Part shown: piece after piece, positions 1 through 9,511 of the stretch
Layout of the letters: every line of letters starts with the position of its first letter
Numbering within the stretch: the stretch's first letter is position 1
Assembly: GCA_030715135.1 (NCBI GenBank)
Contig: JAUYVH010000002.1
Coordinates: 62,001 to 126,000 of the forward strand
Origin: Keguizhuia sedimenti
Lineage (GTDB): Bacteria > Pseudomonadota > Gammaproteobacteria > Burkholderiales > Burkholderiaceae_D
Direction: 5' to 3'
DNA length: 64,000 bases
The notes under the pieces: model-generated
Seen by the model: only the letters and a program-made list of their open reading frames with translations
Databases searched by the model: none
Told to the model about the DNA's origin: nothing
Program-made: the position numbers and the translations under genes

Positions 1-327
1 GTGATGCGGCGGCAGATAACCCGCGACGTCACCGAAAGCGATCGCCTGCTGCAAACGCATCATCAATGCATCGGCAAAGCCGCGCAGCAGCATGACCAGT
101 CCAAGGATCATGTACATGATGCCGATTTTCTTGTGGTCGATGCTGGTGATCCAGTCGCGCCACAGCGGTACCCATAATTTGAAGCGCGTCAACAGCGCAA
201 TCAGGGCGATGCCGCCCAGTGCCACCATGGCGAAGGTGGCTATCAGGATGGGTTCATGAAAAGGAATCGCATCCCAGCCCAAGCGGCCCATGATGAGTCC
301 TGTCTGACCTGTAGTTTCTACTTGCAT
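1..327 (-). CDS. cyoB: Cytochrome bo3 ubiquinol oxidase subunit I, N-terminal part (runs off the window)
   Basis: Only the first 109 codons are inside the window. The protein would be the haem-copper subunit that oxidises ubiquinol, reduces oxygen and pumps protons in the inner membrane. What is visible fits: a first membrane segment at about residues 27-48, then the family motif DHKKIGIMY near residue 64 followed by the start of a second helix. It starts 11 nt after the stop of cyoA on the same strand, the normal cyoAB order. A second in-frame ATG 12 codons downstream (MGRLGWDAIP) is an alternative start. The catalytic histidines lie outside the window, so identity rests on the N-terminus and on the neighbouring cyoA. 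Confidence 0.9.
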   Translation of the reverse strand, partial: MQVETTGQTGLIMGRLGWDAIPFHEPILIATFAMVALGGIALIALLTRFKLWVPLWRDWITSIDHKKIGIMYMILGLVMLLRGFADALMMRLQQAIAFGDVAGYLPPHH

Positions 328-338
328 GTCGTTACGTC

Positions 339-1448
339 TTAATGAATGGTATGACTGGAATGGAGAACATCGACGCGCGGCTGCGCTGCATGGCGCTTGA
401 CCACGCTTTCATGGCGTGTGCCGTGCGCGGCATGCTGGCCGTCCTTCGCTTCGTGATCCGCAGGCTTTTTCTCGATCTTGCCTTCGACGGCTTTACGTGT
501 GCGCTCGGCATCGGCCGCCATGACATGGTGCATGCACATCGTGCCCGGCGCCACGCAGCGATTGACCACTGCAGCGAAAAGCTCGGGCTCGACCTTGCCG
601 TAGTCCTGCGGAGGCACCTGCTGGCTGGGCTTGTCCAGTTCCAGGTAGGCGGCACGGTTCAGCACCTTGTTGCCGGCTTCGGTCTTGGCGGTTTCGACCC
701 ACTTGTAGAATTCGTCCGCTGTCACGCCGTGGTACTTGAAGCGCATCTGCGAGAAACCGTCGCCGCTGTAGTTGGACGAGAAGCCGTCATACACGCCCGG
801 CTTGTTCATCACGGCGTGCAGCGTGGTTTCCATGCCGGCCATGGTGTAGATCTGCCCTGCCAGCGCAGGTATATAGAATGCATTCATCACTGTGGACGAG
901 GTCAGCTTGAAGCGGATCGGCACGTCGATGGGCGTGACCAGCTTGTTGACGGATGCGACGCCCTGCTCCGGATAGATGAAAAGCCATTTCCAGTCCATCG
1001 ACACGACCTGCACTTCCAGCGGCTTGACATCGGCAGGCAGCGGACGGTTCGCATCGATGCGCTCCAGCGGCTTGTAGGGATCCAGGCGGTGCGTGCTGAA
1101 CCAGGTCAGCAGGCCCAGGGCGATGATGATCAGGATGGGCGCGCCCCAGATCACGATTTCAAGCTTGGTGGAATGATCCCACTCGGGATCGTATTCGGCA
1201 GCCTTGTTGGTTTGCCGATATCGCCATGCAAAAATAATCGTCAGGGCGATGACGGGAACGATGATCAACAGCATCAAGAGCGTTGATATGACAACCAGAT
1301 TGCCTTGCTGGGCTGCGATATCGCCTGAGGGATTCAGTACGACTGTTTCGCAGCCGGCCAATAGTGCTGCAGCCGACACAAGCAGCAGACGAGCTGATGG
1401 AGAGACCATGCGGATCATGCGGAAAATTGATATATGGGAGAATTGCAT
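339..1448 (-). CDS. cyoA: Cytochrome bo3 ubiquinol oxidase subunit II
   Basis: This 369-residue protein is the second subunit of the bo3 quinol oxidase. The N-terminus is a lipoprotein signal with lipobox LLAGC (Cys33). Two membrane helices follow at about 51-76 and 94-118, and then a periplasmic cupredoxin-like domain from about 140. The CuA cysteine pair of cytochrome c oxidases is absent, as expected for a quinol oxidase. Length is slightly above the E. coli subunit because of a charged, histidine-rich tail (residues about 320-369) that looks poorly conserved. It is the first gene of a minus-strand cyo operon with cyoB directly after it. Start ATGs at residues 11 and 14 are alternatives; none has a clear Shine-Dalgarno sequence. 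Confidence 0.93.
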   Translation of the reverse strand: MQFSHISIFRMIRMVSPSARLLLVSAAALLAGCETVVLNPSGDIAAQQGNLVVISTLLMLLIIVPVIALTIIFAWRYRQTNKAAEYDPEWDHSTKLEIVIWGAPILIIIALGLLTWFSTHRLDPYKPLERIDANRPLPADVKPLEVQVVSMDWKWLFIYPEQGVASVNKLVTPIDVPIRFKLTSSTVMNAFYIPALAGQIYTMAGMETTLHAVMNKPGVYDGFSSNYSGDGFSQMRFKYHGVTADEFYKWVETAKTEAGNKVLNRAAYLELDKPSQQVPPQDYGKVEPELFAAVVNRCVAPGTMCMHHVMAADAERTRKAVEGKIEKKPADHEAKDGQHAAHGTRHESVVKRHAAQPRVDVLHSSHTIH

Positions 1449-1623
1449 ACTCTAATGCAGCGACCCCGCTTTGGCGATTGGACATTTTGTCCTATTGCGA
1501 CGCGAGCGAATGAGCTGTCAGCGATTCAAGAGTGCAGTTTTTCGCCATGATATAAATTGTGTTGATACGAGATATTTTTTAGAGTGATACCAGAAGGACG
1601 TCTTCTCTTTTTCTCGCGCCGCA

Positions 1624-2301
1624 TCATGCATCGAAGCGATACCCTACCCCATAAATTGAATGAATCAGCTCATGGTGAGGCGAAGCCAGGTCCAGCTTGC
1701 GGCGCAGGTTCTTGATATGCGTATCCACGGTGCGGTCGGTCACGACGCGATAATCGGCATAAGCCTTGCCAATCAACTGGTCTCTTGAAAATACGCGGCC
1801 CGGATTGTCATACAGGGTTTTCAGCAGCCGGAATTCAACCGGTGTGAGGTCGAGCGGCTGGCCGTTCAATGCGGCTTCATGCTTATCCTCGTCCATGCTC
1901 AGGCCGGCAGCAGGCGCTGAATCCTGCTTCACATAATTGGCACGGCGCAGCATGGCCGCGACGCGGGCAACCATTTCCCGGGGACTGAAAGGCTTGCATA
2001 CATAATCGTCCGCGCCGATTTCCAGTCCCAGCAAGCGGTCGATCTCTTCGACCCGCGCCGTCACCATGATCACGGGCACATGACTGAAGCTGCGCAACTC
2101 CTTGCAAATATCGATGCCATCCCTGCCAGGAAGCATCAGGTCGAGCAACACCAGGTCCGGCATGGATGCCTTAATGGAAGGAATGACATCCAGGCCGTTT
2201 GCAATGACCGTAGTGTCATAGCCGCCGGCATGCAGATAATCGGCCATCAGGGCAGCGAGCTTGGGCTCGTCTTCCACGATCATGATGCAGGCGGACCTCA
2301 T
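1624..2301 (-). CDS. baeR: OmpR-family response regulator, BaeR-like
   Basis: A 225-residue two-domain regulator. The receiver domain (1-120) has the acidic pocket VEDEP, the phosphoacceptor Asp54 in LLDLMLPG and the lysine in CKPFSP. The winged-helix DNA-binding domain (about 130-225) ends in the typical YGVGYRF. Segments such as EEIDRLLGLEIGADDY and VVTDRT match E. coli BaeR closely in my memory of that protein. I chose the ATG at 2301 because GGAG lies 7 nt upstream; a longer frame begins at 2331. It follows the kinase gene by 13 nt on the same strand. It is divergent from macAB-OMF, which it probably controls, by analogy with BaeR control of mdtABC. Confidence 0.85.
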   Translation of the reverse strand: MRSACIMIVEDEPKLAALMADYLHAGGYDTTVIANGLDVIPSIKASMPDLVLLDLMLPGRDGIDICKELRSFSHVPVIMVTARVEEIDRLLGLEIGADDYVCKPFSPREMVARVAAMLRRANYVKQDSAPAAGLSMDEDKHEAALNGQPLDLTPVEFRLLKTLYDNPGRVFSRDQLIGKAYADYRVVTDRTVDTHIKNLRRKLDLASPHHELIHSIYGVGYRFDA

Positions 2302-2314
2302 CGTCACTCTCCGT

Positions 2315-3730
2315 TCAGGCGGTAATTCCATTGACCAGCGGCAGCGTTACCTTTATGCATAGACCGCCCAGCGCAGAAGGGGTTGCCGCAACCCTTCCCT
2401 GGTGCGCATCGACGATATTGCGGCTGATAGCCAGGCCCAGTCCCGCGCCGCCGGTGCTGCGGCTCCTGGATTGATCGACACGGAAAAAGCGTTCGAACAA
2501 CTGCGGCAGCATGGGATCAGGAACGCCGGGCTTGGTATCTTCGAATGAAAGCGTCACATTGCGTCCCTCGATCCTGCTGCTGATTGCCAGCTTGCCGCCG
2601 GCATCGGTATAACGGGCGGCATTTTCCAGAAGGTTACCGAAAAGTTGACGTATGCGATCCGGGTCGGCATGACAGAATGCCATTATCTCCATCGGAATAT
2701 TCATTTCCAGTCCGAGCCCGCTCTGTGCGAACCGGTTCCGGAAAGTTTCTGCCGTCGCGCGCAACACTTCCAGCACGTCGATGCGGGATTTTTTGTAAGT
2801 AAGCGCCCCGGCATCCGACAGCGACAATTCATACAAGTCGTCGATCAGCTTGCCCAGAGTCGCCACTTCAGCCTGCAGTGACCCGATCGCGGCAGGCGTC
2901 AACGGGCGCACGCCATCCTGCAAGGCTTCGAGCTCACCTTTCAATACAGCCAGAGGCGTGCGCAACTCATGCGACACGTCCGCCATGAAGGCCCGGCGAA
3001 GTTTTTCATTCTTATCAAGTGTCGAAGCAAGATGATTGAAGTCCTGTGCAAGCTGGCCGAGTTCGTCGCTGCTGCTGACGGTGACCTGGGTTGCATAATC
3101 GCCCGCCGCCAGGCGGTGCGTGGATGCGGCGATATGCTTGATCGGCGCGATGAACATGCGCGCCAAGAGCCATGCCACCAGGGCCGCCAGAAGAATTGCG
3201 ATGCCGCCGATTGCCAGGCTCGACTTCAGTTGCTGTTGCTGGAAGCGCAATGCCGCGCCGGTGCTCACCTGCTGAAAAGGCACCAGCGCAATCCATCCGA
3301 CCGTAGCGCCGTTGACTTCAATGGGCTTTAACTTGGCGTTGCGGTTCAGGCTCGGGTTGCCGGCCACGAGTTGCTTATGCGCATCGAGCAATCCCACACG
3401 CAGGTTCAATCCCGTCAGGTCGGATTCAGGCGGCGCACGTCGCGGACGCTCGCCGCGCTGATCGGGTGGCGGCATGCCCGGCGGCCGGATCAGCTCGAAC
3501 CACCGGCGCCGGTCGCCTTTCAGGAAATCCCAGCTGCCATGCTCCAGGTAAGCCTGTGCCAGTGTGGGGCGCAAGGCTTCCACGCGCTGCTCTTCCTGCT
3601 CGTTGAGGTAACCGAGGAATCCCTGGTTGAAGCTGGTGCGGATCGCCGTTGCCATGGCCACCGCCACCACGATGGAAGTGAGCAGAATGGCAAAGAACAG
3701 TTTCGAAGTGATGCCTGGCTTGCGTGACAT
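2315..3730 (-). CDS. baeS: Sensor histidine kinase, BaeS-like
   Basis: A 471-residue membrane kinase. It has one membrane segment at 11-30, a periplasmic loop of about 140 residues with a proline/arginine-rich patch (about 83-103), a second membrane segment at 172-193 and a HAMP linker. The dimerisation domain has phosphoacceptor His254 in the H-box VSHELRTP. An ATP-binding domain follows, with its glycine boxes near the C-terminus (GAGLGLAISR). It probably senses envelope stress and phosphorylates the regulator encoded just downstream. The ORF starts 168 nt from the divergent efflux operon. The periplasmic loop is poorly conserved in this family, so the signal cannot be read from sequence. 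Confidence 0.85.
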   Translation of the reverse strand: MSRKPGITSKLFFAILLTSIVVAVAMATAIRTSFNQGFLGYLNEQEEQRVEALRPTLAQAYLEHGSWDFLKGDRRRWFELIRPPGMPPPDQRGERPRRAPPESDLTGLNLRVGLLDAHKQLVAGNPSLNRNAKLKPIEVNGATVGWIALVPFQQVSTGAALRFQQQQLKSSLAIGGIAILLAALVAWLLARMFIAPIKHIAASTHRLAAGDYATQVTVSSSDELGQLAQDFNHLASTLDKNEKLRRAFMADVSHELRTPLAVLKGELEALQDGVRPLTPAAIGSLQAEVATLGKLIDDLYELSLSDAGALTYKKSRIDVLEVLRATAETFRNRFAQSGLGLEMNIPMEIMAFCHADPDRIRQLFGNLLENAARYTDAGGKLAISSRIEGRNVTLSFEDTKPGVPDPMLPQLFERFFRVDQSRSRSTGGAGLGLAISRNIVDAHQGRVAATPSALGGLCIKVTLPLVNGITA

Positions 3731-3801
3731 TTGCCGTTTAGGTAAAGGATGGTGCCTGCATTATAGGGTTACCGCCGCAGTGAAAAATGCTGTTACATCA
3801 A

Positions 3802-3821
3802 TCTTCAAAATTTCTTCACAT
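3802..3821. promoter_or_regulatory. Candidate BaeR-type box: two TCTTCA direct repeats
   Basis: TCTTCAAAA at 3802-3810 fits the E. coli BaeR consensus TCTNCANAA as I remember it. A second TCTTCA begins at 3813, exactly 11 bp on. One-turn direct repeats are the usual layout for dimers of OmpR-family regulators. The site lies in the 168-bp divergent region between baeS and macA, about 80 bp upstream of macA. That it is used is an inference. Confidence 0.4.
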
Positions 3822-3898
3822 TTGGCAGTCATGATGACCCCATCTACAGATCCGGCAAGGAACAGATTGCCGGAACGACTCTGCAAACGGGAACCGCC

Positions 3899-5116
3899 AT
3901 GTCTGAAAAAACAACTTCCACCACAAGCGCACGCCCTCGCTTTCACGCATCCCGCAAGCTGATCACGGGAGCAATCTTGGCCAGCGTGCTGCTTGGCTGC
4001 GGCGTCGCCGCGAACAGCTATTTCGGCAAGAAGAACGACGTGCCGCTCAATACCACGGAAGTGGTCAAGGGCGACCTTGAAAAAACGGTTACTTCTCTCG
4101 GCAAGCTCAAGCCCAAGGATTATGTCGATGTCGGCACGCAGGTTTCGGGGCAGTTGAAAAAAGTGCATGTGGAAATCGGCGATCGCGTGAAGAAAGGCGA
4201 CCCGATTGCCGAGATCGATCCGACCGTATATGAAACCCGCATCCGCACCAACCGCGCCAACATCGACAGCCTGCGCGCGCAACTGACGCAGCAGAAGGCG
4301 GAAGCGACGCTGGCGCAGCAGCTGTTCGCGCGCAATCGCGATCTGCTCAGGGAACGCGCGATGAGCCAGCAAACCGTGGAAGAGAACGAGTCGGCGCTGA
4401 AGGTTGCGAAAGCCAGGGTCGCCGCCACCGAAGCACAGATCAAGGCGGCTCAGGCCACACTGGACGGCGACCTCGCCAACCTCAGCTATACCAAGATCCT
4501 CGCGCCCATGGACGGCACAGTCGTGTCGCAGACCACGCTGCAAGGCCAGACTGTGAACGCCAACCAGCAGGCACCGGTGATCGTGCGGGTCGCGGACCTC
4601 GACACCATGACGGTCTGGGCGCAGGTGGCCGAAGCCGACATCACCAAGATCAAGGCCGGTGCGCCCGCCTACTTTACCACCCTGGGAAACAACGAGCGGC
4701 GCTGGAAGGGAACCGTGCGCCAGGTCATGCCGACTCCGGAAACCGTCAACGACGTGGTGCTGTACAACGTGCTGGTCGACGTGGACAACACCGAGCAGGC
4801 CCTGATGACCGACATGACGGTGCAGGTTTTCTTCGTGCTGGACGAAGCGCGCGATGCGCTGCTGGTTCCGCTCGCGGCATTAAAACCTGCGAAGGGAAAA
4901 GACAAGTCGCTGTATGAAGCAAAAGTCGTCGCCGGCGACAGTGTCGTCACCCGGCAAGTCAAGGTCGGCATCAGCAACCGGACCACCGCAGCCGTTACTG
5001 CAGGATTGAAGGCGGGCGACAAAGTCGTGCTCGCGCAAGCCGGTGCCGACGAAGCACAAGCCGGCAATGGCGCCCGCCAGGGCGGACGCCGCATGGGCAT
5101 GGGACCGCGTCTATGA
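3899..5116 (+). CDS. macA: MacA-like periplasmic adaptor of a tripartite efflux pump
   Basis: A 405-residue membrane fusion protein. It has one N-terminal membrane anchor (about 20-42), then a split biotinyl-lipoyl domain (VSGQLKKVHVEIGDRVKKGDPI near 80-100). A long alpha-helical hairpin (about 105-200, rich in A, Q, R, E) is followed by the second lipoyl half (ILAPMDGTVV), a beta-barrel domain and a membrane-proximal domain. The C-terminus is glycine/arginine-rich. It links the MacB transporter to an outer-membrane channel for export of macrolides, peptides or other amphiphiles. The stop codon overlaps the macB start by 4 nt (ATGA), indicating translational coupling. Confidence 0.9.
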   Translation: MSEKTTSTTSARPRFHASRKLITGAILASVLLGCGVAANSYFGKKNDVPLNTTEVVKGDLEKTVTSLGKLKPKDYVDVGTQVSGQLKKVHVEIGDRVKKGDPIAEIDPTVYETRIRTNRANIDSLRAQLTQQKAEATLAQQLFARNRDLLRERAMSQQTVEENESALKVAKARVAATEAQIKAAQATLDGDLANLSYTKILAPMDGTVVSQTTLQGQTVNANQQAPVIVRVADLDTMTVWAQVAEADITKIKAGAPAYFTTLGNNERRWKGTVRQVMPTPETVNDVVLYNVLVDVDNTEQALMTDMTVQVFFVLDEARDALLVPLAALKPAKGKDKSLYEAKVVAGDSVVTRQVKVGISNRTTAAVTAGLKAGDKVVLAQAGADEAQAGNGARQGGRRMGMGPRL

Positions 5117-7065
5117 ACGAGAACACGATGAACCTGCCGCAGCCGGTACTGGACCTGCGCGACATCACCCGCAGCTTTGCAACGGGCGATGCAGTCGTGC
5201 GCGCGCTGGACGGCGTGTCGCTGAAAATCTATCCCGGCGAATTCGTCGCCATCATGGGCCAGTCCGGCTCGGGCAAGTCCAGCCTGATGAACATCATCGG
5301 CTGCCTGGACCGCCCGACCAGCGGCACTTACCTTATCGAAGGCAAGGATGTCACCACCCTGTCCAAGGACGAGCTGGCATCGCTGCGGCGGGATACCTTC
5401 GGCTTCGTGTTCCAGCGCTACAACCTTCTGCCATCGGTGACGGCGGCGGAAAACGTGGAACTGCCCGCCATCTATGCCGGATCTTCCAAGAGCGAACGCA
5501 TTGCGCGCGCGCATGCGCTGCTGGAACGCCTCGGCCTGGGCAGCCGCGTGCAGCACAAGCCGACCGAACTGTCGGGCGGCCAGCAGCAGCGCGTCTCGAT
5601 TGCACGCGCCCTGATGAACGGCGCCGAGATCATTCTCGCCGACGAGCCAACCGGCGCACTGGACAGCCGCAGCGGCGAGGAGGTATTGAACCTGCTGAAG
5701 CAGCTGCATGCCGAAGGCCACACCATCATCCTCATCACGCACGACCAGAAAGTTGCCGACACCGCGCAGCGCGTCATCCAGATCGCGGACGGCCGCATCG
5801 TGAGCGACACGGGCAGGACGGTTGCCGGAAACGAACGCCGCTTGCAAAGTCGCCGCAATGCCGATGCATCCTGGCTGCCGGACCTGGGCGAGGCGGTGAA
5901 GATGGCCCTGCGCTCCCTGCGCGGCAACCTGTTCAGGAGCGCCCTCACCTTATTGGGCGTGGTCATCGGCGTAGCCGCCGTGGTCGCCATGATGGCCATC
6001 GGCAACGGCAGCAAGCAGGATGTACTGAAGCGCATCGAATCCATGGGCAGCAATCTCCTGCTGGTCTTTCCCGGCGCACCGGGCACGCGACCAAGCGGCG
6101 ACATCGCCACGCTGGTCACTGGCGACGCGGAAGCCTTCCGCGACATCCCGAATGTCAGCGCGGTATCGCCCGAACGCAGCACGCGCGCGACCATGCGCTA
6201 CGGCAGCCTCGACTTCCAGACCAGCATCACCGGCGTCTGGCCGGATTATGCGGAAACGCAGAACTGGACCATGGCTTCCGGCAGCTTCATCACTTATGAA
6301 GACGTCAAGGGTTATGCGCCTGTCGTGGTACTCGGGCAGACCGTCGCGAAAAGCCTGTTCCCCGACGGCGAAGATCCGGTCGGCCGCTACGTGCTGGTGA
6401 AAAGCGTTCCCTTCGAGGTGGTCGGTGTTCTGGCCGGCAAAGGCGCAAGCGCCTTCGGCTCCGACATGGACAATACCGCGCTGGTGCCGCTGTCGACCGG
6501 CTATATGCGCCTGTTCGGCAAGCAGTACCTCAGCTCCATCCGCGTGAAGTTCGGCGACCCCGAGCAGGCCGACGCGACGCAGGCCGCGATCCAGAGCCTC
6601 CTGCTGCAGCGCCACGGCAAGGAAGACTTCCAGGTGCGCAGCACTTCCTCGCTGATGGAAACCGCGACCGAGACGCAGAATGCCTTGACGCTGCTGCTGG
6701 CATCGGTGGCCGCGATTTCGCTGCTGGTCGGCGGCATCGGCGTGATGAACATCATGCTGGTGACGGTGACAGAACGCACACGCGAGATCGGCGTGCGCAT
6801 GGCAACCGGCGCGCGTACCGCCAATATTCTCCTGCAGTTCAACACGGAGGCATTGGTGGTGTGCGGCATCGGCGGCCTGATCGGCGTGGCACTGGGTTTC
6901 GCATCGGGCTGGCTGGCGCAATTCCTCGGCATGAAAGTCGCGTTCACCGCCGCACCGGCCATCCTGGCATTTTTCTCGGCCTTTCTTACCGGCCTGTTGT
7001 TCGGCTACCTGCCCGCACGCAAGGCGGCCAACCTCGACCCGGTCGTGGCCCTGTCATCGGAATAA
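5113..7065 (+). CDS. macB: MacB-like ABC transporter (ATPase fused to permease)
   Basis: A 650-residue protein with the ABC ATPase at the N-terminus (about 8-235): Walker A GQSGSGKSS, signature LSGGQQQR and Walker B ILADEPTGALDS. A membrane helix lies near 280. A large periplasmic domain (about 300-520) and three C-terminal helices (about 530-640) complete the MacB topology. Transport is of the mechanotransmission type: substrates are taken from the periplasm and driven into the outer-membrane channel. Length agrees with E. coli MacB. It is the middle gene of a macA-macB-channel operon; the channel gene starts 9 nt after its stop. Confidence 0.93.
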   Translation: MNENTMNLPQPVLDLRDITRSFATGDAVVRALDGVSLKIYPGEFVAIMGQSGSGKSSLMNIIGCLDRPTSGTYLIEGKDVTTLSKDELASLRRDTFGFVFQRYNLLPSVTAAENVELPAIYAGSSKSERIARAHALLERLGLGSRVQHKPTELSGGQQQRVSIARALMNGAEIILADEPTGALDSRSGEEVLNLLKQLHAEGHTIILITHDQKVADTAQRVIQIADGRIVSDTGRTVAGNERRLQSRRNADASWLPDLGEAVKMALRSLRGNLFRSALTLLGVVIGVAAVVAMMAIGNGSKQDVLKRIESMGSNLLLVFPGAPGTRPSGDIATLVTGDAEAFRDIPNVSAVSPERSTRATMRYGSLDFQTSITGVWPDYAETQNWTMASGSFITYEDVKGYAPVVVLGQTVAKSLFPDGEDPVGRYVLVKSVPFEVVGVLAGKGASAFGSDMDNTALVPLSTGYMRLFGKQYLSSIRVKFGDPEQADATQAAIQSLLLQRHGKEDFQVRSTSSLMETATETQNALTLLLASVAAISLLVGGIGVMNIMLVTVTERTREIGVRMATGARTANILLQFNTEALVVCGIGGLIGVALGFASGWLAQFLGMKVAFTAAPAILAFFSAFLTGLLFGYLPARKAANLDPVVALSSE

Positions 7066-7074
7066 GGAAAATCG

Positions 7075-8469
7075 ATGAAATCATTATTGAAATCGGCAAC
7101 GATCAGCCTTGCGTTGGCGTCAGTACTCGCGGGTTGTGCGGTCGGCGCATCCTATCAGCGCCCGGATGCCGCCATGCCCGAAAAATGGGATACCACGGCA
7201 ACGACAATCCGGAATGATCAAGGCTCTGCACAGACCTTCGCCGCGGAATGGTGGAAACAGTTCGGCAGCGCGGAGCTGAATCAATTGATGGAGCAGTCGC
7301 TGGCCGCCAACCATGATCTTGCGGCAGCGGCCAGCCGCATCCGTCAGGCCCGTGCTTCGCTCGGCATCACGTCTAGCACGCAGTGGCCGTCGGCAGAGCT
7401 ATCGGTCAGCGGCGGCAAGAACCGCAACAACCAGTCCGCCATCCGTACGACCGAGTCGTCACAGGCCGGCATAACCGTCGCCTATGAAGCAGACCTGTGG
7501 GGCGGCATCGCCGCAGGACGTAAAGCCGCCGAAGCACGGGTGGATTCCAGCATGTACGATCGCGACGCAGTTGCGCTGGTACTGCAGTCCGATGTCGCAT
7601 CGAATTACTTTCAGGCGCTGGCACTGAAGGACCGCCTGGCGATCGCGCGCAAGAACCTGGAAGCGGCGCGCAATGTGCTGTCGCTGGTGGAACTGCGCTA
7701 TGAAAAAGGCGCCACCACCGGGCTGGAAGTTTCGCAGCAGCGCACATCCGTTTTAAATATCGAGGCCCAAATTCCGCAACTCGAACAGAACCTGCGCACG
7801 GTGCAGACGGCGCTGGCCGTACTGCTGGGCCGTCCGCCGCAAGGTTTCTCCGTGCAAGGGTCGACGCTGGCCGGCATGCAGATTCCCGCGGTCGCCGCCT
7901 ATCAGCCGGCATCGCTGCTGGAGCGTCGTCCTGACATCAAACGCGCCGAAGCGCAACTTGTTGCCGCCAATGCGGACGTCAACGCCGCCCGTACTGCGCT
8001 CTACCCGAGCCTGCGCATCTCCGCGTCCAGCATTGCAGGAGGTGTGTTTACCTCCGGTTCCAGCCTGGCCACCTCGCTTGCGGCCTCGCTCGCGCAAACA
8101 CTGTTTGACGGCGGGCGGCTGCGCGGGCAAGTCAGCCTGTCGCAGGCACAGCAGGAAGAACTGGTGCAGCAATACCAGCAAGGCATCCTGACGAGCCTGA
8201 AGGAAGTGCAGGACAGCCTGGGAGCCGTCGCTTCCGCCGAATCACGCCAGCAATTGCTGACCGATGCGGCGCGCGAAGCGCAGGAAGCCTTCCGCATTGC
8301 GAACGTGCGCTTTCAGTCCGGTTCTCAGGATATGCTGACACTGTTGGACAGTCAGCGCACGCAACTGTCGGCGGAAGACGCCCGCGTGCAGGCCGACCTT
8401 GCTCGTTTTACCGCGACCATTGATCTGTACAAGGCGCTTGGAGGCGGATGGAGCTCCGCGCGCGGATAG
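7075..8469 (+). CDS. Outer-membrane efflux lipoprotein (NodT/OprM family)
   Basis: A 464-residue outer-membrane channel subunit. The signal peptide ends in lipobox LAGC with Cys21, so the mature protein is a lipoprotein, as in OprM-type channels. Two repeated OEP domains follow (about 60-245 and 265-455), with long alanine/glutamine-rich helices and the repeat hallmark LLERRPDIKRAEAQL near 280. It forms the trimeric exit duct for the MacAB pump encoded just upstream (9-nt gap, AAGGAAAA before the ATG). MacAB of E. coli borrows TolC; here a dedicated channel is in the operon. The substrate is unknown. Confidence 0.9.
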   Translation: MKSLLKSATISLALASVLAGCAVGASYQRPDAAMPEKWDTTATTIRNDQGSAQTFAAEWWKQFGSAELNQLMEQSLAANHDLAAAASRIRQARASLGITSSTQWPSAELSVSGGKNRNNQSAIRTTESSQAGITVAYEADLWGGIAAGRKAAEARVDSSMYDRDAVALVLQSDVASNYFQALALKDRLAIARKNLEAARNVLSLVELRYEKGATTGLEVSQQRTSVLNIEAQIPQLEQNLRTVQTALAVLLGRPPQGFSVQGSTLAGMQIPAVAAYQPASLLERRPDIKRAEAQLVAANADVNAARTALYPSLRISASSIAGGVFTSGSSLATSLAASLAQTLFDGGRLRGQVSLSQAQQEELVQQYQQGILTSLKEVQDSLGAVASAESRQQLLTDAAREAQEAFRIANVRFQSGSQDMLTLLDSQRTQLSAEDARVQADLARFTATIDLYKALGGGWSSARG

Positions 8470-8624
8470 ACCATCGGCGTTGCTCGCACAATCGCTCAAG
8501 GCGGTTCCGGCCGGCAAGTATTCTGCAATAGTGGCGCCTCATGCATGGCAACTATTGATCCTCTTCCGCGCGGAAGTTGGTCAAATCACTACAATAGGCA
8601 TGTCCAAGACCTGTAGAGGGTTAC

Positions 8625-9308
8625 GTGAGATATTTCGATTTCAGTTCCATGCAAGGCGCACTGACGACGCTCTTGGGAATTGCCGTGATTACCCTGATCG
8701 GCGTCGGCATCCGCGTGCTCATGATGCTTACGATTCAGCAACGGCGCGAACGCATGAACCGGCAGATCAACGAGCGGCTGCGCACCCTGATCGCAGCATA
8801 TCGCACCCTGGGCGGGTCCTTTACCGGCCAGCTGACAGTTGACCCTACCCATTTGCGTGAGCTTCGTGTGAAAGCGCCTGAAGAAAATGGAGAATCGGTG
8901 GATCAGCACGAAGACAAAAGTTCAGACCGTTCGCGCCGGATTCGCGACGCGGTCGAAGCGGCCTTATCCGACATCATCCTGCTTGGCACCGAAGAGCATG
9001 TCCGCCTGGCCAGCCAGGCTGCACGCGATATGGCAGCCGGGCGCCCCATTCATACGGCAGACCTTGTTGTTTCCCTTCGCGACTTCATTCGTACGGCTCT
9101 CGATCTGGGACCGATACCGAAGGAGGTCGAAATCCCCCTCCAGGGACCGACCCGGACGCAGGGCGGCGGCCGCGCAAAAGGCGATGGAGAGAGAGGTGGA
9201 AACAAAGGCGCTGGCCGAGGAGGCGGCATGGGCGGCGCAGGTGGTGCCGGCATGGGCATGGGAATGGGCCTGGGTATAGGCCACGGTAAAAATGATTCGT
9301 CTGAATAA
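8625..9308 (+). CDS. Membrane-anchored protein of unknown function with a Gly/Met-rich tail
   Basis: A 227-residue protein that I cannot assign to a characterised family. It starts at GTG, with GAGGG 4 nt upstream. One membrane helix spans about 10-37. A charged, largely helical cytoplasmic domain (about 38-180) follows, with a segment LLGTEEHVRLASQAARDMAAG that could be a small structured core. The last 45 residues are glycine, methionine and alanine repeats (GGGMGG, GMGMGMGLG). It stands alone, 155 nt after the efflux operon and on the same strand. No function can be read from it. Confidence 0.7.
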   Translation: MRYFDFSSMQGALTTLLGIAVITLIGVGIRVLMMLTIQQRRERMNRQINERLRTLIAAYRTLGGSFTGQLTVDPTHLRELRVKAPEENGESVDQHEDKSSDRSRRIRDAVEAALSDIILLGTEEHVRLASQAARDMAAGRPIHTADLVVSLRDFIRTALDLGPIPKEVEIPLQGPTRTQGGGRAKGDGERGGNKGAGRGGGMGGAGGAGMGMGMGLGIGHGKNDSSE

Positions 9309-9511
9309 GCAAGATTGCCCCGAATCGGTCCGGCGCCATTGAAATGCCGCCAAAAGAAACCGGCCCTTTATCGGTTGATTGCCCCACGTTGCGGAAGACA
9401 GCCTTCAATTTTCCTGAGCGGGCTCTGACGATCCGGCTCTGACAATCCTTTACGACGCGGGGCCGATACGGCGACTGCCAAACCGTCTTCAGGAAAAAGT
9501 TACTTCGAATC

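Noticed and set aside
342-1286. Long open frame on the strand opposite cyoA
   Set aside because: It is a shadow of a high-GC gene; its residues (many His, Arg, Gly) do not look like protein, and cyoA on the other strand is certain.
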